Below are positions 45,641-54,338 of a stretch of DNA of 64,000 nt, in pieces. The notes under the pieces are model-generated. The model was given only the letters and a program-made list of their open reading frames with translations, had not been told where the DNA came from and did no database searches. The position numbers and the translations under genes were made by a program. The stretch is from CAVQRB01 sp963715055 (lineage in GTDB: Bacteria > Pseudomonadota > Alphaproteobacteria > Rhodobacterales > Rhodobacteraceae): the NCBI GenBank assembly GCA_963715055.1, contig CAVQRB010000018.1:124001-188000 (forward strand), given 5' to 3'. Position 1 is the stretch's first letter. Every line of letters starts with the position of its first letter.

Positions 45641-46969
45641 TTAGGTCAAGGCTGCCTCGACCGCGACCGCCACCCGAAGAAGTGCTTCCTCCGCGTCGGG
45701 TGGCGCCATCATCATCAGCCCGCAACTCGGTGTTCCCGTGGGCAGGCTCAGGGAACAAAGCCCCATCAGGTTCCCGATGCGCGTGTTGCGGAGCGCCAGC
45801 AGGTTTTCCGTCACGTAGTAGTCGTGATCTGACACGAGGCGGTCAAGGTTGGGCGGCAGGATCGGCGCAGTCGGCAACAGCACCGCGTCGAAGCCCGCTG
45901 TCGCCCGGTCATAGGCGAACCGCGCAGCTTCCAGCGACGCCCAGGCCGCCACATAGTCCGGTCCGGAGTGATTCCTGCCGAGCCGGAAGCGGTCCAGGAT
46001 CTCACCGTACATGGCATCCGGGTTGGCTTCGATCACATCCCGCCAGAGGCCGTAGGCCTCGACCGTATAGAGAACCGTCGAAAGCGTCATGGCGTGGCTC
46101 AATTCGGGCACGGCGATATGGCGGATCTCGGCTCCGGCATCGGTGAGGCGGAGAACCGCGTCCTGAAAGGCCGCCATCGGAGCCTCCCGCACGTCCTGAA
46201 GCGCCACGGTGTCAAGGACCGCGAGGCGTTTGCCGTTCAAGGACGCGCCCCGCAGATCGGGGCCGGCTTTCCCTTCCAGCGCGCCGAGCAGCAAGGCTGC
46301 ATCCTCGACGGAGCGGCAAAGCGGCCCGACCGTGTCGAATTTCAGTGCAAGCGGTACGACGCCTTCCAGACTGATCCGCCCCGCAGTGGTTTTGAGGCCC
46401 ACCAGATCGTTCCAGGCAGAGGGGATCCGCACGGAACCACCTGTATCAGAGCCTATTCCGGCCGCAGCCAGCCCGAAGGCGACCGACGCGGCGGCCCCGG
46501 AAGACGACCCGCCCGGAACGGCACCTTCGTCGTTCACACAAGGCGGTGTTGCGGTGCTGGGGTTGTAGCCGAGGCCTGAAAACGCCAGTTCGCTCATATG
46601 AGTTTTGCCAAGGCACACCAGACCCATCGCGGTGGCATTGGCCAACACGCGCGCGTCCCGTTCAGGCAGGCGGCCTGCGAGCAGTTTCGAACCCGCTTCC
46701 GTCGCCACGCCGGCGCTGTCGAAGAGGTCTTTCCAGCTGATCGGCACCCCGTCGAGCGGCGAAAGACGATGCCCGGACGCCGCGCGCGCCGAGGCGGCGC
46801 GGGCCTCCGCAAGCGCACGATCAGCGGTGACGCGGGCGTAGATCCGGTCTTTCAGAGGATGCGCGTCGATCGCGTCAAGATACGCGCGCGCAAGCGCCAG
46901 CGGATCGATTTCGCCGGTCGCGATCTTCCGGCCAAGATCAGCCGCCGTCATCTTCAACCAACTGTCCAT
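45641..46969 (-). CDS. amidase (amidase signature family)
   Basis: A 442-residue amidase. The Ser-Ser-Lys triad region is visible: the Lys in LDGVPISWKDLFDS, and the serine block VPGGSSSGAAASVAFGLAAA followed by GSDTGGSVRIP. The substrate is unknown; without gatB or gatC nearby and with modest length it is unlikely to be GatA. ATG 46969 follows GGGAGA. It is divergent from the UbiH-family gene, and the 5' ends almost touch. Confidence 0.9.
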   Translation of the reverse strand: MDSWLKMTAADLGRKIATGEIDPLALARAYLDAIDAHPLKDRIYARVTADRALAEARAASARAASGHRLSPLDGVPISWKDLFDSAGVATEAGSKLLAGRLPERDARVLANATAMGLVCLGKTHMSELAFSGLGYNPSTATPPCVNDEGAVPGGSSSGAAASVAFGLAAAGIGSDTGGSVRIPSAWNDLVGLKTTAGRISLEGVVPLALKFDTVGPLCRSVEDAALLLGALEGKAGPDLRGASLNGKRLAVLDTVALQDVREAPMAAFQDAVLRLTDAGAEIRHIAVPELSHAMTLSTVLYTVEAYGLWRDVIEANPDAMYGEILDRFRLGRNHSGPDYVAAWASLEAARFAYDRATAGFDAVLLPTAPILPPNLDRLVSDHDYYVTENLLALRNTRIGNLMGLCSLSLPTGTPSCGLMMMAPPDAEEALLRVAVAVEAALT

Positions 46970-47018
46970 GCGACTGTTCTCCCTCGCGATCCGTTGGACG
47001 GTAGCGACGCTTGCGCAC

Positions 47019-48281
47019 ATGGACAATCCCCCCGATGCCGCTCTATCACAAGCCATGCAGTTTGATTGCGACATCATCATCGTGGGCGGCGGTCTCAATG
47101 GGCCGGTTCTGGCCTTGGCGCTGGCACAGGCCGGCCAGCGCGTGACACTGATCGACGCCCTGCCCACGGCGAAACGCAAGGGATCGGGGTTCGACGGTCG
47201 CTCCTACGCCATGGCCCTGACCTCGACGCGGCTGATGGAAGGTATCGGGCTTTGGCACGACCTTGCGTCTCTGGCCCAACCGATCCTCGACATCAAGGTC
47301 ACCGACGGACGCGCCGGTGAGGGCCCGTCACCCTTTTTCATGCATTTCGACCATGCGGAAATCGAGGAAGGCCCGATGGGCTATATGGTCGAGGACAGGC
47401 ACCTGCGTCCGGCGTTACTCTCGGCGGTCAGGGCGCAGGAATTGATCCAGACGCTCGACAGCGAAACCGTTGTCGCACAGCAAGTGGATGGCGGCGGCGT
47501 GCGCGTGTCGCTGGCATCGGGAAAAACACTGAGCGGCAGGCTGCTCGTGGGTTGTGACGGGCGCGGGTCAGGCACTGCCGAGCGGGCCGGGATCCGGCGT
47601 ACCGGCTGGTCCTATGACCAGACTGCGCTGGTTTGCGCACTCGACCATCAGCATCCGCACAACGGGGTTGCGCATCAGTTCTTCATGCCTGCGGGCCCGC
47701 TGGCAATCCTGCCGCTGTCAGGCAATCGCTCCTCCATCGTCTGGAGCGAGAAAACCGACATCGCCAATGAGATCAACGCCTTGCCCGACGCGGACTATCT
47801 TGCCGTGCTGGAACCCCGGTTCGGCGATTTCCTCGGCAGCATTACCCTCGCAGGCGCGCGCTACACGTATCCGCTGTCGTTGTCGCTGGCCAATGAGCTT
47901 GTCGCCGATCGTGTGGCCCTGGTGGGTGATGCGGCACATGGCATTCACCCGATCGCAGGTCAGGGTCTCAACGCAGGATTGCGCGATATCGCGGCACTGG
48001 CCGAAGTGATCGCCGACGCGAGCCGGCGCGGCGAGGATGTGGGCGGCGTCGCTGTTCTGGACCGCTACCAGACCTGGCGCCGCTTCGACAACACGACGCT
48101 GGCGCTGGCGACAGATACATTCAACCGCTTGTTCTCGAACGACAACCCGCTCCTGCGAGCGGCACGGGACATCGGCATGGGCGTCGTAGCACGCGCGCCC
48201 GGACTGCGGCGCAGCTTCATTCGCGAGGCAGCGGGGCTGACCGGCGATCTGCCGCGCCTTTTGCAGGGAAAGCCGCTCTAA
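47019..48281 (+). CDS. UbiH/UbiF/COQ6-family FAD monooxygenase
   Basis: A 420-residue flavoprotein hydroxylase probably acting in ubiquinone ring hydroxylation. It has the N-terminal GxGxxG (DIIIVGGGLNGPVLALALAQ), the middle GCDGRGSGTAERAG block and the second FAD motif RVALVGDAAHGIHPIAGQGL. The start is uncertain: ATG 47019 or ATG 47055 (MQFDCDIIIVGGG). Neither has a good ribosome site. Which ring position it hydroxylates cannot be told. Confidence 0.88.
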   Translation: MDNPPDAALSQAMQFDCDIIIVGGGLNGPVLALALAQAGQRVTLIDALPTAKRKGSGFDGRSYAMALTSTRLMEGIGLWHDLASLAQPILDIKVTDGRAGEGPSPFFMHFDHAEIEEGPMGYMVEDRHLRPALLSAVRAQELIQTLDSETVVAQQVDGGGVRVSLASGKTLSGRLLVGCDGRGSGTAERAGIRRTGWSYDQTALVCALDHQHPHNGVAHQFFMPAGPLAILPLSGNRSSIVWSEKTDIANEINALPDADYLAVLEPRFGDFLGSITLAGARYTYPLSLSLANELVADRVALVGDAAHGIHPIAGQGLNAGLRDIAALAEVIADASRRGEDVGGVAVLDRYQTWRRFDNTTLALATDTFNRLFSNDNPLLRAARDIGMGVVARAPGLRRSFIREAAGLTGDLPRLLQGKPL

Positions 48282-48463
48282 TCGAGCGTGCGCGCCTCGT
48301 CGATCAGCATCACGGGAATGCCATTCCGGATCGGATAGGCAAGGTTCGCCGCCGTCGAGATCAACTCCTGGCGCTCGGCATCGTATTTCAATCCGGTGTG
48401 GGTTCGGGGGCAGATGAGCGCCTCGAGCATGCGCCGGTCGAAGGTGACTTCGGTTTCGGTCAT
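48278..48463 (-). CDS. Trm112 family protein
   Basis: A 61-residue protein with LEALICPRTHTGLKYDAERQ, split at the conserved Cys-Pro, and YPIRNGIPVMLIDEAR, the Trm112/YcaR signature. Relatives stabilise methyltransferase partners in eukaryotes and archaea; the bacterial role is poorly known. It overlaps the convergent UbiH gene by 4 nt and the upstream LON-domain gene by 4 nt. Confidence 0.88.
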   Translation of the reverse strand: MTETEVTFDRRMLEALICPRTHTGLKYDAERQELISTAANLAYPIRNGIPVMLIDEARTLD

Positions 48464-49104
48464 TGCATGGCCTCACGCTGGCCGCCGCCACGCAGCCTGT
48501 ATTCGATCAGGGTCACAAGCGTCTCGCGCCGTGTCGGCAGCGAGGGTGCCTCGAGCAGCGCCTGTTTGTCCTCGGGTTCGAAATCCAGCATCATCGAGAG
48601 TGAATTGATCAGCAATTCGTCTTCCGCCTCCTTGAGCGTGTCCCAGTCGGCAGAGAGTTCGCGCGCATCGAAATAACGCTCCAGCAGGTCGAGAAAAACC
48701 GGCCGCGAGAAGGCTGTGTCTTTTTCCTCGGGACCCAGATCCCGATCGAAGCCTTGCCAGGCCACATCGCAGCGGCGATAGGGCGTGAAGCCTTCAACCT
48801 CGCGCACCACGCGGAAGCGCGAAATGCCGCCCAGCGTGATCAGATAGCGACCATCCTCGGTCTCGGAAAACTGCGTGATCCGGCCCGCACATCCGATCGT
48901 CTGCAACCCGTTTCCGGCGCGCCCGGGCACCTCGTTCGGCTGCACCATCCCGATCAGTCGGGTCGGCGTTTTCAGCGCGTCTTCAACCATTTGCAGGTAT
49001 CGCGGCTCGAAAATATGCAACGGCAGCCGGGCGCGCGGCAGCAGCAGAGCGCCAGGCAACGGAAAGACCGCAATCGTGTCGGGGAGCTGGGCGCCTTTGA
49101 TCAT
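48460..49104 (-). CDS. LON peptidase substrate-binding-domain protein
   Basis: A 214-residue protein made of the LON N-terminal (PUA-like) domain only: IAVFPLPGALLLPRARLPLH, then IFEPRYLQMVEDAL and IGMVQPNE. There are no AAA or protease domains. It is a widespread stand-alone family of unclear function, possibly in protein handling. It forms a tight unit with the Trm112-like gene (4-nt overlap) and is 27 nt from the thioredoxin-TPR gene upstream. Confidence 0.9.
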   Translation of the reverse strand: MIKGAQLPDTIAVFPLPGALLLPRARLPLHIFEPRYLQMVEDALKTPTRLIGMVQPNEVPGRAGNGLQTIGCAGRITQFSETEDGRYLITLGGISRFRVVREVEGFTPYRRCDVAWQGFDRDLGPEEKDTAFSRPVFLDLLERYFDARELSADWDTLKEAEDELLINSLSMMLDFEPEDKQALLEAPSLPTRRETLVTLIEYRLRGGGQREAMQ

Positions 49105-49131
49105 GAAGTGACAGATAGCCCGCCGGTGCGA

Positions 49132-50049
49132 TCAGGCAAATATCATCGAGCTCAGTTTCCGGCGCCCATGCAGCATGATCGGATCGTTGGGCTTCAAGGC
49201 GTCGAAAATGATGAAAAGCTGTGTTTTCGCCGCACCCTCGTTCCATTCCCGATCCCTGCGGAAAAGATCCAGCAACATGTCCACGGCCCCGGCCACATCG
49301 CCATTCGCATGCAGCGCCTTGGCAAGATCGAAGCGCGCCTGCAGGTCCTCGGGATTGGCCTCGACCGCCGCCTTGAGTTCCGCCAGCGGGCCCGCGCCTT
49401 CCGCCTGCCGCGCGAGTTGCAACTGCGCGTGCGCGGCTTCCAGTTCCGGCGCCTTGGAGATCTCCGCCGGGGCGCCATTCAGAATGGCTTCGGCGTGATC
49501 GAGATCACCCGATGCGATATGCGCCCGCACAAGGCCGCCATATGCGCCCGCATGGTTGGGGTCTTCGCCAAGAATCGCGGCGAAGGTCTGTGCCGCATCC
49601 GCAGCAGCACCTTCCGCCAGCATCTCCTCTGCCGCGGCAACCGCATCGGCCAGCGTGTCGCCCGGCGCTTCCCCGCCGCCCGCCTTTACCACCCGGTCGA
49701 TGAAGGCCTTGATCTCCGATTGCGGGACAGCACCCTGAAACCCGTCGATCGGCTGACCATTGAAAAAGGCATAGACCGTCGGAATCGACTGGATCTGCAA
49801 CTGGCCGGCGATCCGCTGGGCCTCGTCGATGTTGACCTTGACCATCTTCACCGCGCCCTTTGCCGCGCGAACGGCACTCTCGAGCTGCGGGCCAAGCGTC
49901 TTGCAGGGGCCGCACCAGGGGGCCCAGAAATCCACGATCACAGGCGTGGTCTTCGACACCTCGATTACATCGGCCATGAAGGTCGCTTCGGTGGTGTCCT
50001 TGATCAGGTCGTCTGCCGCCGGTGCGGCGCTGAAGTTCAGGTCAATCAT
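49132..50049 (-). CDS. thioredoxin-TPR co-chaperone (CnoX/YbbN type)
   Basis: A 305-residue protein. The N-terminal thioredoxin domain carries FWAPWCGPCKTLGPQLESAV, split at the redox pair C46/C49. The rest is TPR-like helices (AKALHANGDVAGAVDMLLDL). E. coli CnoX has a changed active site and works as a holdase that delivers to GroEL; here the intact CGPC suggests retained redox activity, as in Caulobacter-type CnoX. It is the first gene of a leftward group with the LON-domain and Trm112 genes. Confidence 0.9.
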   Translation of the reverse strand: MIDLNFSAAPAADDLIKDTTEATFMADVIEVSKTTPVIVDFWAPWCGPCKTLGPQLESAVRAAKGAVKMVKVNIDEAQRIAGQLQIQSIPTVYAFFNGQPIDGFQGAVPQSEIKAFIDRVVKAGGGEAPGDTLADAVAAAEEMLAEGAAADAAQTFAAILGEDPNHAGAYGGLVRAHIASGDLDHAEAILNGAPAEISKAPELEAAHAQLQLARQAEGAGPLAELKAAVEANPEDLQARFDLAKALHANGDVAGAVDMLLDLFRRDREWNEGAAKTQLFIIFDALKPNDPIMLHGRRKLSSMIFA

Positions 50050-50103
50050 TGTGTTCGTCCTTCGCTGAAGCGTTAGGGTGTATATGGGCGGGCGCGCCGG
50101 ATT

Positions 50104-50892
50104 TCAAAGGTCAAAACTGGCAAAGACCGGCGCGTGATCGCTGGGCTGGTCCCAGCCGCGCACTGAGCGCAGGATACGGCTCGAATGACCGGCCTGCGCA
50201 ATGTCGCGCGTGGCCCAGACATGATCGAGCCGGCGCCCCTTGTCGGCACCGTCCCAATCCGCGGCACGGTAAGACCACCAACTGTAGAGCCGGCCCTCCG
50301 GCAGGTCCTGCCGCGTGATGTCGACCCAGTTCCCCGCGTCCTGCACTTCGGCAAGGTGTTCCACCTCCACCGGCGTGTGGCTGACGACCTTCAGGAGCTT
50401 CTTGTGGTCCCATACGTCGTCCTCGCGCGGCGCGATGTTGAGATCACCGACAAGGATCGATTTCCCGGGACGGTGCTGATGAAGCCAGTCCCGCATCTGC
50501 GTCAGGTAGTCGAGCTTCTGCCCGAATTTCTCGTTCACCGCGCGGTCGGCCACGTCGCCCCCGGCAGGAATGTAAAAATTATGGATCGTGATCCCGTTCT
50601 CCAGCCGGCCCGCCACATGGCGCGCATGTCCCAGGGACGCGAAATCCTCCGCACCGGCTTCGACCATCGGCAGTTTCGACAGGATCGCGACGCCGTTGTA
50701 GCCCTTCTGGCCCCGTGCCACGACATGACGATAGCCAAGGGCCGCGAAGGTTTCGAGCGGCATCTTGTCGACGGGGCTCTTGCATTCCTGCAGACAGAGC
50801 ACGTCCGGCGTCTCTTCGGCCAGCAACCTCGAGACGAGCGCTTCACGCAACCGGATCGAATTTATGTTCCAGGTGGCAAGGGAAAAGGTCAT
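50104..50892 (-). CDS. xthA: exodeoxyribonuclease III
   Basis: A 262-residue AP endonuclease/3'-5' exonuclease of base-excision repair. Motifs are TWNINSIRLRE, LCLQECKSP with the metal-binding Glu, YNGVAILSK, VGDLNIAPREDDVWD and the final SDHAPVFASF with the catalytic His. Normal length. A terminator for the upstream response-regulator gene separates the two units. Confidence 0.95.
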   Translation of the reverse strand: MTFSLATWNINSIRLREALVSRLLAEETPDVLCLQECKSPVDKMPLETFAALGYRHVVARGQKGYNGVAILSKLPMVEAGAEDFASLGHARHVAGRLENGITIHNFYIPAGGDVADRAVNEKFGQKLDYLTQMRDWLHQHRPGKSILVGDLNIAPREDDVWDHKKLLKVVSHTPVEVEHLAEVQDAGNWVDITRQDLPEGRLYSWWSYRAADWDGADKGRRLDHVWATRDIAQAGHSSRILRSVRGWDQPSDHAPVFASFDL

Positions 50893-50999
50893 TGAAAATC
50901 TCCGGCGAGTCGGTCGGGGCGTACCCTACTTCGGTCGGAGGCGAGCTTCCATGCCCAACCGGGACGGTTTCCCGCATTTCCGCCGCTTCCACCTTGGGC

Positions 51000-51027
51000 A
51001 AAAAAAGACCGGGCACGAGGCCCGGCC
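51000..51027 (-). terminator. intrinsic terminator downstream of the response-regulator gene
   Basis: On the minus strand CCGGGC pairs with GCCCGG (51020-51025 with 51009-51014) around a 5-nt loop, followed by seven T (51000-51006). It lies 115 nt beyond the response-regulator stop and before the xthA gene. Confidence 0.85.
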
Positions 51028-51044
51028 AAGTCCAACAGGGAGGT

Positions 51045-51066
51045 GCATGTCATAACCCGGACATGC
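51045..51066 (-). ncRNA. second hairpin in the 3' region of the response-regulator transcript (possible 3'-UTR sRNA)
   Basis: GCATGTC (51045-51051) and GACATGC (51060-51066) are perfect 7-bp inverted arms. With the terminator just downstream, this gives a short two-hairpin 3' end of about 140 nt. Such layouts are common for sRNAs released from 3' UTRs in alphaproteobacteria. There is no direct evidence for a separate RNA. Confidence 0.3.
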
Positions 51067-51142
51067 GCGGGGTACTTGATTCCAAATATCGCATCTCGGT
51101 TAAGGCTTTATTGACGCAGATCAAGCAAAGCCCGGGATTCGC

Positions 51143-51829
51143 TCATGACATCAGTCTATACCCGCCGGATTCGGTCACAAGAAGGCGGACATTTGTCGGA
51201 TCCGGTTCGATTTTCTGGCGCAGCCTGTAAATATGCGTCTCGAGGGTATGCGTCGTCACCCCGGCATTGTATCCCCAGACCTCGTGCAGAAGCACATCGC
51301 GCGGGACCACACCGTCGTTGGAGCGATAGAGGTACTTCAGGATGTTGGTTTCCTTTTCCGTCAGACGGATTTTCTTGTCCTCTTCGGTGATCAGCATCTT
51401 CATCGCCGGCTTGAAGGTATAGGGTCCAAGCTGGAAGACCGCGTCTTCCGACTGCTCATGCTGGCGCAGTTGCGCACGGATCCGGGCCAGTAGCACCGGA
51501 AACTTGAACGGCTTGCTCACATAATCATTGGCGCCCGCGTCAAGCCCGAGGATCGTATCCGCATCGCTGTCATGCCCCGTGAGCATCAGGATCGGGCTTT
51601 TCACACCCTGCTTGCGCATCAGCCGGCAAAGCTCGCGCCCGTCCGTATCGGGCAGGCCCACGTCGAGGATCACAAGATCGTAGATCGCTTCCTTGGCGCG
51701 CGCCATCGCCTGAGCGCCGTTGCCCGCCTCGAAGACGTCGAAATCTTCGGTCATGACCAACTGCTCGCTGAGCGCCTCGCGCAGGTCCTCGTCGTCATCG
51801 ACCAGCAAAATCTTCTTGAGTTGCGCCAT
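51143..51829 (-). CDS. OmpR-family response regulator, CenR-like
   Basis: A 228-residue two-domain regulator. The receiver has DDDEDLREAL, the phosphoacceptor Asp in LVILDVGLPDTDG and the conserved Lys in YVSKPFKFPVLL. The winged helix contains IRLTEKETNILKYLYRS and TTHTLETHIYRLRQKIEPDP. As I recall it, the overall pattern resembles CenR, an essential cell-envelope regulator of Caulobacter and Rhodobacter. No sensor kinase gene is adjacent, so the partner is unknown. It is divergent from ribA. Confidence 0.85.
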   Translation of the reverse strand: MAQLKKILLVDDDEDLREALSEQLVMTEDFDVFEAGNGAQAMARAKEAIYDLVILDVGLPDTDGRELCRLMRKQGVKSPILMLTGHDSDADTILGLDAGANDYVSKPFKFPVLLARIRAQLRQHEQSEDAVFQLGPYTFKPAMKMLITEEDKKIRLTEKETNILKYLYRSNDGVVPRDVLLHEVWGYNAGVTTHTLETHIYRLRQKIEPDPTNVRLLVTESGGYRLMS

Positions 51830-51992
51830 CGGATGCCTCCCTTTGCGTTTGTCTAGAGATGTGCCTTTGACCGCGCTGGGGCAAGAACTGCGACCATTCT
51901 CTCACATCCTCGTGTTGCAGCGCCTTGCAAATGTTTCAATTTCCGGGGATTAGCCCTAGATCAAGCGACATCCTGTCAGGCATTGTAACATC

Positions 51993-53081
51993 ATGACCCT
52001 CGCTCCCTCCCTCACCGAACTGCTCGCGCGCGCCCGTGCGGACCTGAGAATGGGTGTGCCGGTCGTGCTCGAGGGCGCCGAACCCTTGCTGTTCGTCTCC
52101 GCCGAGACCCTTGATGATGCGCGGTTTTCGGATTTCCGAGCGCTGTCGCCGCAGCTCGTCCTTGCGATCACCGCGCGCCGGGCGCAGACGCTCAAGGCCC
52201 GCGCCTATGACGGCGACCTGGCCCGCATCATCGTACCGCCTGATGCGACGTCCGACTGGATCACGGCGATCGCCGACCCTGCGGAAGATCTCAAGCACCC
52301 TATGAAAGGGCCGCTGTCCTGCCAGCGCGGCGGCGATCCGGAGGCCCTGCGCATCGCCTTGCGGCTTGCGAAAACCGCGCGGCTCCTGCCGTCGGTGCTG
52401 GCGGCTCCCCTGCCGGGCGGCGGGGATTTCGCGGCGCGGAACGGTCTCACCCGACTGCCGCTTGACGGTATCGCAGAGCATCTCGACCAGAACAGCCCCC
52501 TGCATAGCGTGGTGCACGCAAGGCTCCCCATGGAGGTCTCCGAAGCCGGGCGTCTTCATGTCTTTCGCCCGGAAGACGGCGGCGAAGAGCATTACGCGAT
52601 TGAAATAGGCCGTCCGGACCGCGCGCAGCCGGTGCTGGCGCGCCTGCATTCGGCCTGCTTCACCGGCGACCTCATGGGCTCGCTCAAATGCGATTGCGGC
52701 CCGCAATTGCGCGCCGCCCTCGCGCAGATGGGGAGCGAGGGGCAGGGCGTGCTGCTCTACCTGAACCAGGAAGGGCGCGGGATCGGTCTGGCCAACAAGA
52801 TGCGGGCCTATTCGCTGCAGGATCAGGGCTTCGACACGGTCGAGGCCAATCACAGGCTCGGCTTCGAGGACGATGAACGCGATTTCCGCCTCGGCGCGGA
52901 CATCCTGAAGGCGCTGGGGTTCTCCTCGGTGCGCCTGCTGACGAACAACCCGCGCAAAGTCTCGATGATGGAAGCAAGCGGCATCAGGGTCGCCGAGCGC
53001 GTTCCCCTGAAAGTCGGCGAGAACCCGCACAACACGGCCTATCTCGACACCAAGGCCGCGAAATCGGGGCATCTTCTGTGA
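51993..53081 (+). CDS. ribA: GTP cyclohydrolase II
   Basis: A 362-residue protein opening the riboflavin pathway. The catalytic domain is C-terminal: the zinc Cys triad is in SACFTGDLMGSLKCDCG, followed by NQEGRGIGLANKMRAYSLQD, the DTVEANHRLGF block and LLTNNPRKVSMMEASG. The N-terminal 150 residues do not show dihydroxybutanone-phosphate synthase motifs, so it is not a usual RibBA fusion. Its stop overlaps the next gene by 4 nt. Confidence 0.94.
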   Translation: MTLAPSLTELLARARADLRMGVPVVLEGAEPLLFVSAETLDDARFSDFRALSPQLVLAITARRAQTLKARAYDGDLARIIVPPDATSDWITAIADPAEDLKHPMKGPLSCQRGGDPEALRIALRLAKTARLLPSVLAAPLPGGGDFAARNGLTRLPLDGIAEHLDQNSPLHSVVHARLPMEVSEAGRLHVFRPEDGGEEHYAIEIGRPDRAQPVLARLHSACFTGDLMGSLKCDCGPQLRAALAQMGSEGQGVLLYLNQEGRGIGLANKMRAYSLQDQGFDTVEANHRLGFEDDERDFRLGADILKALGFSSVRLLTNNPRKVSMMEASGIRVAERVPLKVGENPHNTAYLDTKAAKSGHLL

Positions 53082-53572
53082 CGCCAGACGACCTTGTGCT
53101 CACAGGCTACGGGCTGCGCTTCCAGGGCGTGACCTACCCCTGCACCATCGGCAGAAGCGGTGTTTCGGGGAAGAAAAGAGAAGGCGACGGCGCGACCCCG
53201 CGCGGTATCCACCGGCTGGTGGGCATGCTCTACCGCCCCGACCGCATGGCGCGGCCCACGGACTGGGCCCTGCCGATCGGGCTGAATGATCTGTGGTCCG
53301 ATGATGCCAAGCACGAAGACTACAACATGATGGTGCGCGCGCCCTATCCGCACAGCCACGAAAGACTGCGGCGGGCCGATCCCCTCTACGATCTTGTCAT
53401 CCTCACCGACTGGAACTGGCCCTATGCGGTGAAGGGGCGCGGCTCGGCGATCTTCATCCACCAGCACCGCAGGCCTGGCTATCCCACCGAAGGCTGCATA
53501 GCACTTGCGCGCGCGCATTTGCGGCGGATCGCACCGCGCATCACCTTCGGGACGCGGCTGATCATCCGCTGA
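53078..53572 (+). CDS. L,D-transpeptidase (YkuD) family protein
   Basis: A 164-residue protein with the YkuD-like catalytic region IFIHQHRRPGYPTEGCIALA, which supplies the His and Cys (here GCIAL replaces the common SHGCxR). No signal peptide is visible, so the site of action is unclear. Family members cross-link or edit peptidoglycan or attach lipoproteins. It overlaps ribA by ATGA and converges with the YggS-type gene, with 6 nt between stops. Confidence 0.82.
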   Translation: MTPDDLVLTGYGLRFQGVTYPCTIGRSGVSGKKREGDGATPRGIHRLVGMLYRPDRMARPTDWALPIGLNDLWSDDAKHEDYNMMVRAPYPHSHERLRRADPLYDLVILTDWNWPYAVKGRGSAIFIHQHRRPGYPTEGCIALARAHLRRIAPRITFGTRLIIR

Positions 53573-53578
53573 CAGCCG

Positions 53579-54232
53579 TCACCCCGGCGTCCTCGCACCG
53601 AAAATGGCCGATCCCACGCGCACATGGGTGGCGCCAAGCGCGATCGCGGTCTCGAAATCCCCGCTCATCCCCATGCTGAGCCCGGTCAGCCCGTTGCGTG
53701 CCGCGATCCTGGCCAGAAGCGCAAAGTGCAGCGAGGGCTCCTCATCCTCGGGCGGGATGCACATCAGGCCCTTCACCGGCAGATCGAGATTGCGGCAGTC
53801 GGCAATGAAGCCATCGGCCTCTGCGGGCAGGACACCCGCTTTCTGCGGCTCCTCGCCGGTGTTGACCTGGATGAAGAGGTCGGGACAGTGGCCTTCTTCC
53901 TGTGCAAGACGGGCGCATGTCGCCGCAAGCTTGGGGCGGTCGAGCGAGTGGATGGACTGGAACAGAGAAAAGGCCTGGCGCGCCTTGTTGGTCTGCAAGG
54001 GACCGATCAGATGCAGGTCTATTCCTTCGTAACTGGCGCGGAAATCGGGCCATTTGCCGGCCGCCTCCTGGACACGGTTCTCGCCGAAGCAGCGATGGCC
54101 CTCCTCCAGCACCGCGACCACGCGCTCGTTTGGCTGCACTTTTGAAACCGCGATCAGGGTCACATCGCCCTTGGCGCGCCCTGCCGCCGCCACCGCCTTC
54201 GCGATCCGGTCGGAAATCTCTGCAAGGCCCAT
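53579..54232 (-). CDS. YggS-family pyridoxal-phosphate homeostasis protein
   Basis: A 217-residue PLP-binding TIM-barrel protein. The PLP Lys is in LIAVSKVQPNERV, followed by FGENRVQEAAGKW, HLIGPLQTNKARQA and the GLSMGMSGDFETAIALG block. Family members help control vitamin B6 and amino-acid balance and have no known catalytic reaction. ATG 54232 follows GGAGAGG. It lies downstream of the porin terminator. Confidence 0.93.
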   Translation of the reverse strand: MGLAEISDRIAKAVAAAGRAKGDVTLIAVSKVQPNERVVAVLEEGHRCFGENRVQEAAGKWPDFRASYEGIDLHLIGPLQTNKARQAFSLFQSIHSLDRPKLAATCARLAQEEGHCPDLFIQVNTGEEPQKAGVLPAEADGFIADCRNLDLPVKGLMCIPPEDEEPSLHFALLARIAARNGLTGLSMGMSGDFETAIALGATHVRVGSAIFGARTPG

Positions 54233-54280
54233 GATGTACCTCTCCGTCTTGGTGAGGCGCACAAGATAACACGCAGGGCC

Positions 54281-54313
54281 AAAAGAAAAGGGGCGACCCT
54301 TGCGGATCGCCCC
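54281..54313 (-). terminator. intrinsic terminator of the porin gene
   Basis: On the minus strand GGGGCGATCC pairs with GGGTCGCCCC (10 positions, one G-U) around the tetraloop GCAA, followed by TTTTCTTTT. Positions are 54304-54313 with 54290-54299. A strong terminator retained behind a broken gene. Confidence 0.88.
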
Positions 54314-54338
54314 AAATCGTCAGGTAGACGCGGTCAAC

